This document shows positions 8,431 to 18,246 of a DNA stretch of 64,000 nucleotides, in pieces. Position 1 is the stretch's first letter. Each line of letters starts with the position of its first letter. Source of the DNA: UBA3478 sp964217345 (GTDB lineage Bacteria; Bacteroidota; Bacteroidia; Flavobacteriales; Flavobacteriaceae); contig CAXPJI010000026.1 of NCBI GenBank assembly GCA_964217345.1, forward strand, positions 10,535 to 74,534, given 5' to 3'. The notes beneath the pieces are model-generated. The model searched no databases, was not told the origin of the DNA, and saw nothing but the letters and a program-made list of their open reading frames with translations. The translations under genes and the position numbers were made by a program.

Positions 8431-9090
8431 ATGAAGACTATTTCATCAGTCGTAGAAAGCGTCATTCACCGTAAACCATTTCTTCAATCTGCCCTAGCTG
8501 AAGGCATTATTAATCTTACCTCTTTATCTCGTCAAATACGACCTGAAATTGAGTCTTATTTAGGAAAAGAGGTGCGTGAAGGTGCGATCGTAATGGCCCT
8601 TAAGCGTCTCTCAGAACATCTCGAGTTTAGAGCTACTCATAAGATTGTGAAGGTTTTGAAGAATATCGGTGAGATTACGGTGCGCTCCTCTTTAGTTGAT
8701 TTTACATTTTTAACATCAGAGAGTATTCTTGAAAAGCAGGCAGAACTCATGCGTGAGATTCAACGAAATCCTGATGTCTTTTATACTTCATCTCGCGGGG
8801 TTAACGAAATTAATATTGTGGTTAGTGATCGATTAGAGCGCTATATCGAAGATCTTTTTAGTGGTGAACGTATGACTCAAAAGGTGACTAATCTCGCCTC
8901 AGTAACGGTTAAACTACCGCATGAGAACGTGACGGTTCCCGGTATCTATTATTTTATCTTTCAGCGTTTGGCTTGGGAAGGTATTGTTCTGCATGAGGTG
9001 ATTTCTACCACCAATGAATTTACCATCATTGTAGATGATCCTGAGGCAGATAAGGCTTTTACGGTAATCAAGGCGTTAAAAGCCTTATAG
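8431..9090 (+). CDS. Conserved Bacteroidetes protein with ACT-like C-terminus
   Basis: A 219-residue soluble protein. The N-terminal half (about 1-60) looks like a small helical or winged-helix-like region: FLQSALAEGIINLTSLSRQI, then EGAIVMALKRL. The C-terminal part resembles paired ACT domains: VSDRLERYIEDLF, then VTVKLPHENVTVPGIYYFIFQRLAWEGI and EVISTTNEFTIIVDD. The latter is the aspartate-kinase type of regulatory repeat, without any kinase domain. It is conserved in flavobacteria and sometimes labelled aspartate-kinase-like. Function unknown. It ends tail to tail with mfd, overlapping by 6 nt. Confidence 0.7.
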   Translation: MKTISSVVESVIHRKPFLQSALAEGIINLTSLSRQIRPEIESYLGKEVREGAIVMALKRLSEHLEFRATHKIVKVLKNIGEITVRSSLVDFTFLTSESILEKQAELMREIQRNPDVFYTSSRGVNEINIVVSDRLERYIEDLFSGERMTQKVTNLASVTVKLPHENVTVPGIYYFIFQRLAWEGIVLHEVISTTNEFTIIVDDPEADKAFTVIKALKAL

Positions 9091-12000
9091 TTGTAATTGT
9101 TTAAGGGCGTCTATTGCTTCTTCTAGCGATTTGATTTGATCGAAGCGAATCAGTAATCGAGGACCATTCTTTGAAGGTTTTTCTTTCAAGGCACAAGGCA
9201 GTGTAGCAGAAGCCTTGATTAGATGCTGAAAGGCAGCACTCTGATAGAATTCTGATTGGCTATCTGACAATAAGTACCCGATCAGTGTTTCTCGTTTGAA
9301 GACGATTTTTTCAATTCCAAGTGACTTGGCGATCCACTTCAGTGAAATAGACAGAAGCAGATCATTTGCAGCCTGCGGAAGCGGTCCAAATCGATCTATT
9401 AATCGCTTGGTAAAACTGATTAACGCTTCAGCGCTTTCGATTTCGCTCAACTCTTGGTAAAGACTTAAGCGTTCGGCGTTTGCATTGATATAATCATCGG
9501 GAAAGAGCAATTCTAAATCAGTGTCTATCTGCACTTCGCTGATATACTCTTTTACTTCTTCGTTTTCTTTTTCCTCCTCGTAGAGCGATTTAAACTCGTT
9601 ATTTTTTAGTTCTTCGATAGCCTCAGAAACAATTTTTTGGTAGGTATCAAATCCGATATCTGTGATGAAACCACTTTGTTCGCCTCCCAACAAATCACCT
9701 GCACCTCTAATTTCAAGGTCTTTCATCGCAATTTGGAATCCGCTTCCGAGTTCAGTGAATTGAGCTAAAGACTCCATTCTTTTTCTTGCCTCACTAGTTA
9801 ATGATTCAAACGGATCTGTGATGAAATAACAAAATGCCTTTTTATTCGATCGTCCGACCCTACCGCGCATTTGATGCAAATCGCTGAGACCAAAGCTGTG
9901 CGCGTTGTGGATTAAAATGGTATTCGCATTGGGTATGTCGAGACCACTCTCAACGATGGTCGTGGAGACCAGAACATCGAAATTCCCATTCATAAAATCG
10001 AGCATGAGTTCTTCGAGATCTTTACCGTCCATTCTACCATGACCGGTTCTGATTCGTGCGTCAGGAACAAGTTGTTGAATCATCCCTGCAACCTCCTTAA
10101 TATTCTCGATACGATTGTGTATGAAATAAACCTGTCCACCACGCTCAATTTCAAAGCTAACTGCATCGCGAATGGCCTCTAAATCGAAGCGTATGACACT
10201 ACTTTCAATCGGGTATCGGTTTGGCGGCGGAGTACTGATCACCGATAAGTCCCTTGCTGCCATCAAACTAAACTGAAGTGTTCTAGGTATCGGTGTTGCC
10301 GTGAGGGTAAGCACATCAATACTTGCTTTGAATGATTTGATTCGTTCTTTTACAGACACCCCAAACTTTTGTTCTTCATCGACGATGAGTAGTCCGAGGT
10401 CTTGGAATTTTACATTTTTATTGACAATCTGATGGGTTCCGATTAGAATATCAATCTTCCCTGCTTTGACATCCTCTAAGACCTCCTTCTTCTCTTTAGC
10501 GGTTCTGAAACGATTTAAAAAATCTACTCGTACCGGTAAGTCCTCTAAACGTTTGGCGAAGGTCTTTGCATGTTGAAAGGCGAGAATAGTAGTGGGTACA
10601 AGCACCGCTACTTGCTTTCCATTATCTACCGCTTTGAAGGCTGCTCTAATCGCAACTTCGGTTTTACCAAAACCAACATCTCCACAGACTAGACGATCCA
10701 TAGGACGATCACGCTCCATGTCTGCCTTAACTTCTCGAGTAGCTTTTTCTTGATCGGGAGTGTCTTCATAGATAAAGGAGGCCTCGAGTTCATGCTGTAA
10801 ATAAGAGTCGGGATCAAACTGAAAGCCTTTTTCTAATCGTCTTTTAGCATAGACTTGAATAAGGTCAAAAGCAACCTTTTTGACATGCGATTTGGTCTTT
10901 TCTTTGACTTTTTGCCAAGCTCCAGAGCCAAGCTTGTAGAGTTTTGGAGGCACTCCATCTTTGCCATTGTATTTAGCAATTTTATGAAGTGAATGAATAC
11001 TCACATACAAGATGTCTCGATCGCCGTAAATCAACTTAATTGCCTCCTGCATTTTACCCTCCACCTCAATTTTCTGAAGTCCTCCGAAGGTTCCTATTCC
11101 GTGATCGATATGCGTAATGTAGTCACCGACCTCCAGCTTGTTGAATTCTGCCAGACTGAGTTTTTGCTTTTTCGCTGCTGCCCCACGAACACTAAATTTG
11201 TGATAACGTTCGAAGATTTCATGGTCGGTATAACAACAGAGTTTTGCCTGTTCATCTACAAAACCACCCATTAGCGGCATGATTACCGGAGTGTAAGGAA
11301 GAGTGGTCTCATGTTTTGCAAATATTTCTTTAAAACGATCTACTTGTTGCGTTGAACTGCAGTGTAAATAACAAGTGTATCCGTCTTCCTTTTTCGCTTG
11401 AAGTTCCTTCCAAAGAAGATCAAATCGCTTATTGAAGGCGGGTTGACTTTTTTGTTTAAAATCAATATTATTTTCTGAACGCTCTTTTTCTAAGCGGGCA
11501 TAAGAATGAGATATAAGGTCTTTCTCTAGGGTTTCTGAACTGCTGAAAAGGGCAGAAGGATGCGCGTGCTTTAATGGACTATCTAACTTCTCAAACTGTT
11601 GCTCAGCTTTTTCGTAAAGTTCATCTAGTTTTTTCTTGATTACCTCAATTTCTTGAACAAAAACCGTGGTGTTCTCTGGATCAAAATATTCTAAGAATGA
11701 AATTCGCTCTTGAACACTTGCCGATCGATCCATGTTCGGTACGATGGTTAGGTTTCTTACCGCTTCTTTTGAAAGCTGAGTTTCGATTTCGAAGGTTCGT
11801 ATGCTTTCTACTTCATTGCCAAAAAATTCTATACGATAAGGTAAGTCGTGGGCAAAGGAGTAAACATCTATGATACCTCCTCGAACCGAAAACTCTCCAG
11901 GTTCGGTAACAAAGTCGGTACGTTCAAATCCGAATTCGAATAGGCTTTCGTTGATAAAATCTAATCCGACTTGATCTCCTGTTTTAAGATCGATTCGTTG

Positions 12001-12426
12001 ACTTACAAAATCCTTTTTGGTAATGATTTTTTCTAAAAGCGCATCGGTATAAGTTACAATCACCTTAGGTTTCTTACTTTCAGAAAGTTGCTGAAGCACT
12101 TCGGATCGCATGAGCACATTCGCATTGTCGATTGCTTCAATTTCATAAGGACGGCGATAAGAAGCTGGATAAAAAAGTGCCTCGTCTTTACCAAGGAATC
12201 GCTCTAAGTCGTTCTGGATGTATGCGGCCGCCTCTTTGTCTTCAACGATAACTAGCCAGTTCTTTTGATTTTTTTGATGACCGCTTGAGATAAAGATGGA
12301 AATTCCTGATTGTGTCAGCCCCGTAATTTTAATCTCTCCACGGGTATTTTCTAAACGTGACAGTGCAGCCTCAAAAGACTTTGAGGTGGTGAATTTTTGA
12401 ATGATTTGTTCAGAAATCGAACTCAT
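9085..12426 (-). CDS. mfd: Transcription-repair coupling factor
   Basis: Recognises RNA polymerase stalled at lesions, pushes it off DNA and recruits UvrA. The 1113-residue protein has the Mfd order: a UvrB-like N-terminal module; an RNA-polymerase interaction domain (about 430-500, with GDYITHIDHGIG); and superfamily 2 translocase motifs GDVGFGKT (about residue 580), DEEQ (about 685), TATPIPRT and QMRGRVGRS. A C-terminal TRCF domain follows. It follows the ligase-associated repair genes with a 21-nt gap and may share their transcript. Confidence 0.97.
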   Translation of the reverse strand: MSSISEQIIQKFTTSKSFEAALSRLENTRGEIKITGLTQSGISIFISSGHQKNQKNWLVIVEDKEAAAYIQNDLERFLGKDEALFYPASYRRPYEIEAIDNANVLMRSEVLQQLSESKKPKVIVTYTDALLEKIITKKDFVSQRIDLKTGDQVGLDFINESLFEFGFERTDFVTEPGEFSVRGGIIDVYSFAHDLPYRIEFFGNEVESIRTFEIETQLSKEAVRNLTIVPNMDRSASVQERISFLEYFDPENTTVFVQEIEVIKKKLDELYEKAEQQFEKLDSPLKHAHPSALFSSSETLEKDLISHSYARLEKERSENNIDFKQKSQPAFNKRFDLLWKELQAKKEDGYTCYLHCSSTQQVDRFKEIFAKHETTLPYTPVIMPLMGGFVDEQAKLCCYTDHEIFERYHKFSVRGAAAKKQKLSLAEFNKLEVGDYITHIDHGIGTFGGLQKIEVEGKMQEAIKLIYGDRDILYVSIHSLHKIAKYNGKDGVPPKLYKLGSGAWQKVKEKTKSHVKKVAFDLIQVYAKRRLEKGFQFDPDSYLQHELEASFIYEDTPDQEKATREVKADMERDRPMDRLVCGDVGFGKTEVAIRAAFKAVDNGKQVAVLVPTTILAFQHAKTFAKRLEDLPVRVDFLNRFRTAKEKKEVLEDVKAGKIDILIGTHQIVNKNVKFQDLGLLIVDEEQKFGVSVKERIKSFKASIDVLTLTATPIPRTLQFSLMAARDLSVISTPPPNRYPIESSVIRFDLEAIRDAVSFEIERGGQVYFIHNRIENIKEVAGMIQQLVPDARIRTGHGRMDGKDLEELMLDFMNGNFDVLVSTTIVESGLDIPNANTILIHNAHSFGLSDLHQMRGRVGRSNKKAFCYFITDPFESLTSEARKRMESLAQFTELGSGFQIAMKDLEIRGAGDLLGGEQSGFITDIGFDTYQKIVSEAIEELKNNEFKSLYEEEKENEEVKEYISEVQIDTDLELLFPDDYINANAERLSLYQELSEIESAEALISFTKRLIDRFGPLPQAANDLLLSISLKWIAKSLGIEKIVFKRETLIGYLLSDSQSEFYQSAAFQHLIKASATLPCALKEKPSKNGPRLLIRFDQIKSLEEAIDALKQLQL

Positions 12427-12447
12427 AAAGACGGTGCAAAGATAGCT

Positions 12448-13077
12448 CTAAATGGCAATTAGACGGTCGCCTGTTAGTAAGACTATTTGATCGTTCGGTT
12501 GAGGGGTAATCAGATGACTTCCTGTAAAAACTCCAAAAGCGGGTAGGGTAAGCTGTGTCTCTGTGGCGTGGAAGCACTTGAGTTTTATTTGATCTCTTGC
12601 CTTTCCTTTTAAAAGATAAGCGGGGTGTATGTGCCCACAAATAACGGGTATACTGCTATCATCCTCTTCTGGATGATGCTGTAATCGAAACGTATCGAAC
12701 GTGATATGAGATTCAACTTCGATTCCGAACGATTCATAAGTGCTGTCCTCTAAAACTTCGTGGTTCCCTTTTATTAATCGTACAGGTATACTTTGGTTTT
12801 CAACCCATAATTTGAATTGATCAAATTCGTTATTGAAGGAAGAGTGAAATAAGTCTCCAAGAAAAATCAACTCTGCAGGATTGAAATAATCGATTACTCC
12901 ATCGAGTTTTTCAAAGTTTTCTAGAACTGCATCATTGGGTATGGGTATTCCATGTTTTCTGAAATGAGTAATCTTCCCTAAATGAACATCGCTAATAATG
13001 AGCAACTCCTCATTGGGCCAAAATAAGGCGCCAGACGGATGTAATTCAAAGGACTGATCGGCAAAGTTCAAGGTCAT
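12448..13077 (-). CDS. pdeM: Ligase-associated DNA damage response nuclease PdeM (metallophosphoesterase)
   Basis: A 209-residue calcineurin-like metallophosphoesterase. All metal-binding motifs are present: SDVHLGK (near residue 29), FLGDLFHS, KGNHE and GHIHPA. It is the fourth member of the conserved 'ligase-associated' repair cluster. I start it at the ATG at 13077 because that codon overlaps the helicase stop as ATGA and gives the usual family N-terminus. An upstream in-frame start at 13185 would lie deep inside the helicase gene. The natural substrate is not established. Confidence 0.88.
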   Translation of the reverse strand: MTLNFADQSFELHPSGALFWPNEELLIISDVHLGKITHFRKHGIPIPNDAVLENFEKLDGVIDYFNPAELIFLGDLFHSSFNNEFDQFKLWVENQSIPVRLIKGNHEVLEDSTYESFGIEVESHITFDTFRLQHHPEEDDSSIPVICGHIHPAYLLKGKARDQIKLKCFHATETQLTLPAFGVFTGSHLITPQPNDQIVLLTGDRLIAI

Positions 13078-15509
13078 AGCTGTTGAATCATTTTTTGAAT
13101 TCGTTTTTCGAGATCTTCGTTCGATAGCCTTGCTCTCAAACGGTCGGTGATTATAGGAAATGAAAAAGGAGTTGGCTTCTCGCATCTAGCGATGTAGGTG
13201 TTTTTGCGATTGATATTTTCAAGCACTCTTTTTAAACGGTCAAATTCAAGTTGGTGTTCAAAGACCTCTCTCTCGGCTTGAAGCATTAATAGATTGTCAG
13301 GCTCATAGCTCTTGAATACCTCATAGACCAATTGACTCGAGCTTTGGAGGTGCTTGGTTTTAACTGGCTTTCCAGGGTATCCGTTAAATACGAGCCCACT
13401 AATTACCGCGATATCTCTAAAGCTCCTACGTGAGAGTTCGCTGAGGTTAATACTTGCTCTTAGATCGATCATTAAATCTCTTGTAGACCAAAGTTCTTGA
13501 GTTTCAATTTCTTCTAAGTCAATCAACTGATCAGAGAGTAACTCAAACCCATAATCATTATAAGCGAGGGAGCAACTTATCGGATGTAGCAGACTTAATC
13601 GATAGGCTAATAGATTAGCTAGGGCTTCATTGATAAAGCGACCCTCAAAAGTATAGAACAGGTGATGATAACCTTCTTTTGTCTTAAAGGTCTCGACTAA
13701 AAAGGTGTGTTTATCAGGGATAATACTCTCCTTTTTTTGTGCCTCAAAAACTGCTTTAAGGCCTTTAATTTCTTTGGTTAACTCTTTGTTATTTCTCTCG
13801 AGTTTGGTGAGTGCTGTTTGCAAATACATAGACATTTCAGAACTAAATGATAGTCTTCCGCCCATCCAAGCGGGAACTTTACTCGATTTAGTTTTGCTTA
13901 ATCGCACTTGAACCTTCATTTCACGAACTCGAATGAATTCTAAAACACGGCCTGCAAATGTAAAGTGATCGCCGGGCTGTAGTTGTGAGACGAACCACTC
14001 CTCTAGAGTACCGATAAATCCTCCGCTAATAAAGTGTACCGCTAGAGTAGCATCTGATACAATGGTGCCTATCTGAAATCGGTGACGCATGGCAATCGAA
14101 CGTTTGGTCACCAAGTATTTTCCGTCGTCTTCAATGGTTACGCGCTGGTACTCATTATAATTTTCTAAGCTATCTCCGCCGGTGGTAATAAATCGAAGGA
14201 TCCAATTCCATTCTTGCTCAGATAGGGTTTGGAAACAAAAAGTGCTTTGAACCTCAGGAAATATTTGGTGAGGGTAAAATCCATCAGAAACAGCAAGGGT
14301 GGTTAAATATTGAATAAGTAAATCATAGGAATTAAGGTAGGGTGCGCTTGCTTCGATCTGTTTCTCTTGAACGGCAATTTTAAGCGCTGCCGATTCTATA
14401 ATTTCCATGGCATGGGTCGGTAGAAAGTATAATTTGCTTTGAGCGCCAGGTTGGTGTCCACTTCGGCCTGCGCGCTGCATGAGCCTCGCGATACTTTTGG
14501 GTCCACCAACTTGAATTACCGTTTCGACCGGGGCGAAGTCAACGCCTAAGTCGAGACTCGAGGTGCACACTACGACTTTTAGGCTTTCATTTCTAAGCGC
14601 ATTTTCTACCCAAAGCCGAGTGTTTTTCTCAATTGAACTATGATGCATGGCCATTTGACCTGCTAAATCGGGGTAGTGGGAGAGTAATGCCTGAAACCAA
14701 ATTTCGCATTGACTGCGAGTATTGGTAAAAATGAGAATGCTCTTACTTTTCTCTAGTAGTGGGCCGATTTGATCGATAAGATGAAGACCTAAGTGTCCGC
14801 GCCAAGGGAATCGATCGGCTTTCTCTGAGATGAGCGATTCAATCAATATCTCCTTGGTTAGATTTGATTGAATAATGGTCCACCCGTTAGGTACTTTCTC
14901 ATTTTCAACAACGCTACCTTTTAATACTGATAATGCAAGAAGAGGGTCGCCTAGGGTAGCACTTATTCCCCAAATTTGTAGCCTTGGGTTAATTCCTTTA
15001 AGTCGAGACAGCCCTAGCTCTAGAAGTGCTCCACGTTTGCTAGCATATAAATCATGCCATTCGTCGATAACTATACTTCTTAAATGTTTAAATCGGTCCT
15101 CATAACCTTTAGAGGCAAGAAGTAATTGAAGACTTTCGGGTGTAGTAATAAGTAGTGGAGGAAGCGATTTTCGTTGCTTCGTTCTTTCTTTGGTTGAAGT
15201 ATCTCCATTGCGAAGCCCTACTTCGATGTCTAGTTTCATTGCCACAGATGCCTTTTCCAAAGCCTCGAAAATTTCTTGAGACAACGCTCTAAGGGGAGTG
15301 ATCCACAATGCTTGTAAGCCCTTTTTATTAGGATCAATAGATTGTAAGATTGGGGCACCGAGAGCTAAGGTTTTACCTGAACCTGTGGGTGCCATTAATA
15401 AACCTGAACTACCATTAAGATAGGCGTTCCAGCAATCCTTTTGAAATGGGAAGGGCTCCCATTTTTTTTCTTCAAACCATGAAACAATATTTTCGATAGC
15501 CCCTTCCAT
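13074..15509 (-). CDS. Ligase-associated DNA damage response DEXH-box helicase (Lhr-like)
   Basis: An 811-residue superfamily 2 helicase of the Lhr type. Motifs: Walker A in PTGSGKT (41-47), DEWH (149-152), SATLG, a second RecA domain with CTSSLDLGVDF and QRAGRSGH, then the long Lhr-core C-terminal region with winged-helix and beta-sheet parts. It is expected to be a 3'-5' DNA translocase. It sits between the ATP-dependent ligase (2-nt gap) and pdeM (ATGA overlap), so it is tightly linked to its operon partners. Confidence 0.92.
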   Translation of the reverse strand: MEGAIENIVSWFEEKKWEPFPFQKDCWNAYLNGSSGLLMAPTGSGKTLALGAPILQSIDPNKKGLQALWITPLRALSQEIFEALEKASVAMKLDIEVGLRNGDTSTKERTKQRKSLPPLLITTPESLQLLLASKGYEDRFKHLRSIVIDEWHDLYASKRGALLELGLSRLKGINPRLQIWGISATLGDPLLALSVLKGSVVENEKVPNGWTIIQSNLTKEILIESLISEKADRFPWRGHLGLHLIDQIGPLLEKSKSILIFTNTRSQCEIWFQALLSHYPDLAGQMAMHHSSIEKNTRLWVENALRNESLKVVVCTSSLDLGVDFAPVETVIQVGGPKSIARLMQRAGRSGHQPGAQSKLYFLPTHAMEIIESAALKIAVQEKQIEASAPYLNSYDLLIQYLTTLAVSDGFYPHQIFPEVQSTFCFQTLSEQEWNWILRFITTGGDSLENYNEYQRVTIEDDGKYLVTKRSIAMRHRFQIGTIVSDATLAVHFISGGFIGTLEEWFVSQLQPGDHFTFAGRVLEFIRVREMKVQVRLSKTKSSKVPAWMGGRLSFSSEMSMYLQTALTKLERNNKELTKEIKGLKAVFEAQKKESIIPDKHTFLVETFKTKEGYHHLFYTFEGRFINEALANLLAYRLSLLHPISCSLAYNDYGFELLSDQLIDLEEIETQELWSTRDLMIDLRASINLSELSRRSFRDIAVISGLVFNGYPGKPVKTKHLQSSSQLVYEVFKSYEPDNLLMLQAEREVFEHQLEFDRLKRVLENINRKNTYIARCEKPTPFSFPIITDRLRARLSNEDLEKRIQKMIQQL

Positions 15510-15511
15510 TT

Positions 15512-17110
15512 TTAGCGAACTAAATTTTTAAGGTCTTCTAGCTGGTTAGCTTCATCGATTTTTTTGTCCTTTCGCCATCGCACAATTCTAGGAAATCTTG
15601 TCGCATAGCCACTTTTGTGTCTAGAGGATGGGGCAACTCCCTCAAAGGCAATTTCAAAAACGAGTTCAGGTTTAACCGCTCTGACGGGTCCGAATTTTTC
15701 AAGAGCATTCGATCGAATCCATCGATTAATTTCTTTGAATTCCTGGTCAGTGAGCCCAGAATAGGCTTTGGCAAAGGTTACCAGTTGTGCTTTAGGGTCT
15801 TTAGGATCTCTGTCCCATAGGGCAAAGGTGAAATCGGTGTAAAGGTTACTTCTACGACCATGACCTCGCATTACATAGGTAAGCACTGCATCGCAATTAA
15901 GAGGGTCATTTTTGTATTTGAACCAACTCCCTTTTTTGCGGCCTACTCCATAGGTACTGTCTAGGTGTTTTAGCATGAGGCCTTCGCTTTTTACTTCTTT
16001 AGAACGAGGTCTTTCCTCTTCAACTTCTTGCCAGTTTTTGAAGATTTTAAATTTTGATAACTGTAAAGGACCCTCAAATGGGATTTTTTCCAGATAATTT
16101 CTGCGCTCAAGGTAAGTTTGCTCTCGAAGGTCTTTGCCTTGATACTCTAGTAGATCATAGGCTCGAAACACCACGGGAGCCTCTTCTAACAATGAATTGG
16201 TGATTCTTTTTCGATTCAGTCTTTTTTGAAGGGTACCGAAGTGATCAGGTAAACCATCTTTTATCGGGATGATCTCTCCGTCGATAACTGCATCCTCTGT
16301 TAGTTGATCTTTGATCCGATATAATTCGGGGAATTGTTCAGTAATGAGCTCTTCTCCTCTTGACCAAATTGCGAATGTTTCATTTCTTTTGATGAGTTGA
16401 GCACGGATTCCATCCCATTTATGTTCAATGCTCCACTGAGAAACATCTCCTAGATCTTTGAGCGTATTTTCTATCGGATATGCTAGAAAGAAAGGGTAAG
16501 GTCTCGACTTATTCGCTTCTGGGTCGTTGTCTAATAATAGTTTTTGTAAGGTTACTTCTGAAGGGTCCCACTTACCCATAAGTCTGTAGGCAATTTCATC
16601 TGAAGGAATATCAAAGGCACTCTCCAGAGCTTTGGTCATCAGCTTTTGACTGATTCCAATTCGAAAACCTCCAGTGAGTAATTTGGTAAAAGTGAAACTT
16701 CCGAAATAGTTAAGTTCACCCCATTTTCTGGTAATGTAGGCTTTCTTTTGGTCTTCTGTCTGTGCTCTCAGCGCGATTAACTCCTCGATAATGGTACTTA
16801 GAGATTCTTCTGAAGGATGGGCTGTGATCTCCTTCTGACAGGTGAGTAAAGCAATGGTCTCTGCTAGATCACCAACGATATGATAACTGTCTTCAAATAA
16901 CCACTGATCCACCTCAGCTAATTCTGCAGCCCATGCTCTTAAAAGAGTCGTTGAAACCGGTCTTTTGGGTCTTCTGTGCGACCAGATCGCGATCGCCCAA
17001 ATCACATCTTTTGGTGGCGCATTTTTGAAGTAATCACAGAGTACCTTTACTTTTTCACTGGTTTTGGTGAGTTGATCTAAGCGCTGAATGAGTAGTGAGA
17101 AGTCTTTCAT
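15512..17110 (-). CDS. ATP-dependent DNA ligase of the ligase-associated repair cluster
   Basis: A 532-residue ATP-dependent DNA ligase. The adenylated lysine is Lys231 in EHKWDGIR, preceded by an N-terminal alpha-helical DNA-binding domain and followed by the other nucleotidyltransferase motifs (GEIIP, FRAYDLLEY, SEGLMLKH, KYKND). A C-terminal OB fold ends with the motif-VI-like TRFPRIVRWRKDK. It would seal nicks using ATP, separately from the NAD-dependent LigA expected elsewhere. Its ATG overlaps the nuclease stop as ATGA. Confidence 0.93.
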   Translation of the reverse strand: MKDFSLLIQRLDQLTKTSEKVKVLCDYFKNAPPKDVIWAIAIWSHRRPKRPVSTTLLRAWAAELAEVDQWLFEDSYHIVGDLAETIALLTCQKEITAHPSEESLSTIIEELIALRAQTEDQKKAYITRKWGELNYFGSFTFTKLLTGGFRIGISQKLMTKALESAFDIPSDEIAYRLMGKWDPSEVTLQKLLLDNDPEANKSRPYPFFLAYPIENTLKDLGDVSQWSIEHKWDGIRAQLIKRNETFAIWSRGEELITEQFPELYRIKDQLTEDAVIDGEIIPIKDGLPDHFGTLQKRLNRKRITNSLLEEAPVVFRAYDLLEYQGKDLREQTYLERRNYLEKIPFEGPLQLSKFKIFKNWQEVEEERPRSKEVKSEGLMLKHLDSTYGVGRKKGSWFKYKNDPLNCDAVLTYVMRGHGRRSNLYTDFTFALWDRDPKDPKAQLVTFAKAYSGLTDQEFKEINRWIRSNALEKFGPVRAVKPELVFEIAFEGVAPSSRHKSGYATRFPRIVRWRKDKKIDEANQLEDLKNLVR

Positions 17111-18123
17111 TGCACTAGTAGGTCTGTACTATTTTCAACTTCTTCTTCTTCAAATTCGGCATGCTCGGTTCTCGCGTTAAATCCAATTCCTCTGAGGTAT
17201 TTGGAATAGATATCGGTGAACCCATGGGTGCAAATTACCTTTTCGGCTTCGCTGTATTTTATGCAGGTGTTTAGTGCGTCAAAGTCGCAGTGATCTGAGA
17301 TTACAAAGCCTCTGTCGACATTTCTTCTTCTGCGGTTACCGCGGGTAGCCATCCATCCGCTCGCACTTGCTGTTCTTAGTTCTCCCCATTTCTTTAGGTA
17401 TTTTGCTTCTTTACCTGATGGGGGTAGAATGAGCAGTGCTCCAGGGTAATCTATCGGCTTTTTATCGGCCGTTAATGTTTTCACATCTTTAAACGAAACA
17501 ATATTCGATAAAGACTCATTGACTGCTGCAATAGCCGGATGAACTAAAATAGGGCCATGAGTAGATTGAAGCTGATGCAATAGTCTTTGAGCCTTTCCTA
17601 GACTATAGGCATAAATTACACTAGTAAATGAATTCTGCTGATTGAAGCTCCACCAGTTCTCTATTTCTGTAAATACCTCTTCTTGAGGCTTCCACCTAAA
17701 AATGGGTAGCCCGAAAGTACATTCGGTGATCAGTGTATGACAGCGTTGCATTTCGAGTGGAGTGCTAAGACCGTCGTTTTCTAGTTTGTAGTCTCCGGTA
17801 AAAAGTGCAATTTCTCCTTTATGCTGCACTTTAATCAGTGAAGACCCTACGATGTGTCCGGCGGGGTATAGAGTGAATTCAACACCGTTTACACTGAAGG
17901 GATCATTCCAAGAAACTCCTTGAATATTGATCGTCCCTAAACGGTGCTTCATCACAGGAACGCTGTGGTGGTGGGCAATATATTTTTTGTTTCCAAAACG
18001 GCCGTGGTCTGCATGGGCATGGGAAATAATCGCCTTGTCCACTGGTCGCCATGGATCGAGATAGACATCGGCCGCGGCACAGTAGATTCCTTTAGATGTA
18101 AAACTGAGAAGGTCTGGTTTCAT
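17107..18123 (-). CDS. Ligase-associated DNA damage response exonuclease (metallo-beta-lactamase fold)
   Basis: A 338-residue metallo-beta-lactamase/beta-CASP-related protein, the first gene of the repair operon. The zinc-binding motif is SHAHADH (His35, His37, Asp39, His40), followed by GHIVGSS, FTGDYKLE and the late DHCDFDAL and CTHGF elements. The fold resembles SNM1/Artemis-type nucleases, so a role in trimming DNA ends before ligation is likely, but it is inferred from family and context. Confidence 0.9.
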   Translation of the reverse strand: MKPDLLSFTSKGIYCAAADVYLDPWRPVDKAIISHAHADHGRFGNKKYIAHHHSVPVMKHRLGTINIQGVSWNDPFSVNGVEFTLYPAGHIVGSSLIKVQHKGEIALFTGDYKLENDGLSTPLEMQRCHTLITECTFGLPIFRWKPQEEVFTEIENWWSFNQQNSFTSVIYAYSLGKAQRLLHQLQSTHGPILVHPAIAAVNESLSNIVSFKDVKTLTADKKPIDYPGALLILPPSGKEAKYLKKWGELRTASASGWMATRGNRRRRNVDRGFVISDHCDFDALNTCIKYSEAEKVICTHGFTDIYSKYLRGIGFNARTEHAEFEEEEVENSTDLLVQ

Positions 18124-18193
18124 AGCAATTTGACCTCTTAGAATTACCTAAACTACAACAATTTTGATGGCTTTTGTGAGAGCTTCAGGGGTA

Positions 18194-18225
18194 TTTGTAG
18201 TAGCTAGACATTTCAAATACCTTTG
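18194..18225 (+). promoter_or_regulatory. Promoter of the GNAT-lysC operon
   Basis: TTTG (18194-18197), 20 nt, then TACCTTTG (18218-18225) is an exact match to the Bacteroidetes consensus. The expected RNA start is near 18230. This excludes a TTG codon at 18223 as the start of the acetyltransferase and supports the ATG at 18247. Confidence 0.75.
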
Positions 18226-18246
18226 ACACACCAAAATGAGAGATTT

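Noticed and set aside
10993..11274. Plus-strand open frame inside mfd
   Set aside because: Lies antisense to the conserved RNA-polymerase interaction region of mfd; no recognisable protein.
12410..12640. Minus-strand open frame overlapping pdeM and the mfd start
   Set aside because: Out of frame with both well-supported genes and composed of low-information basic sequence.
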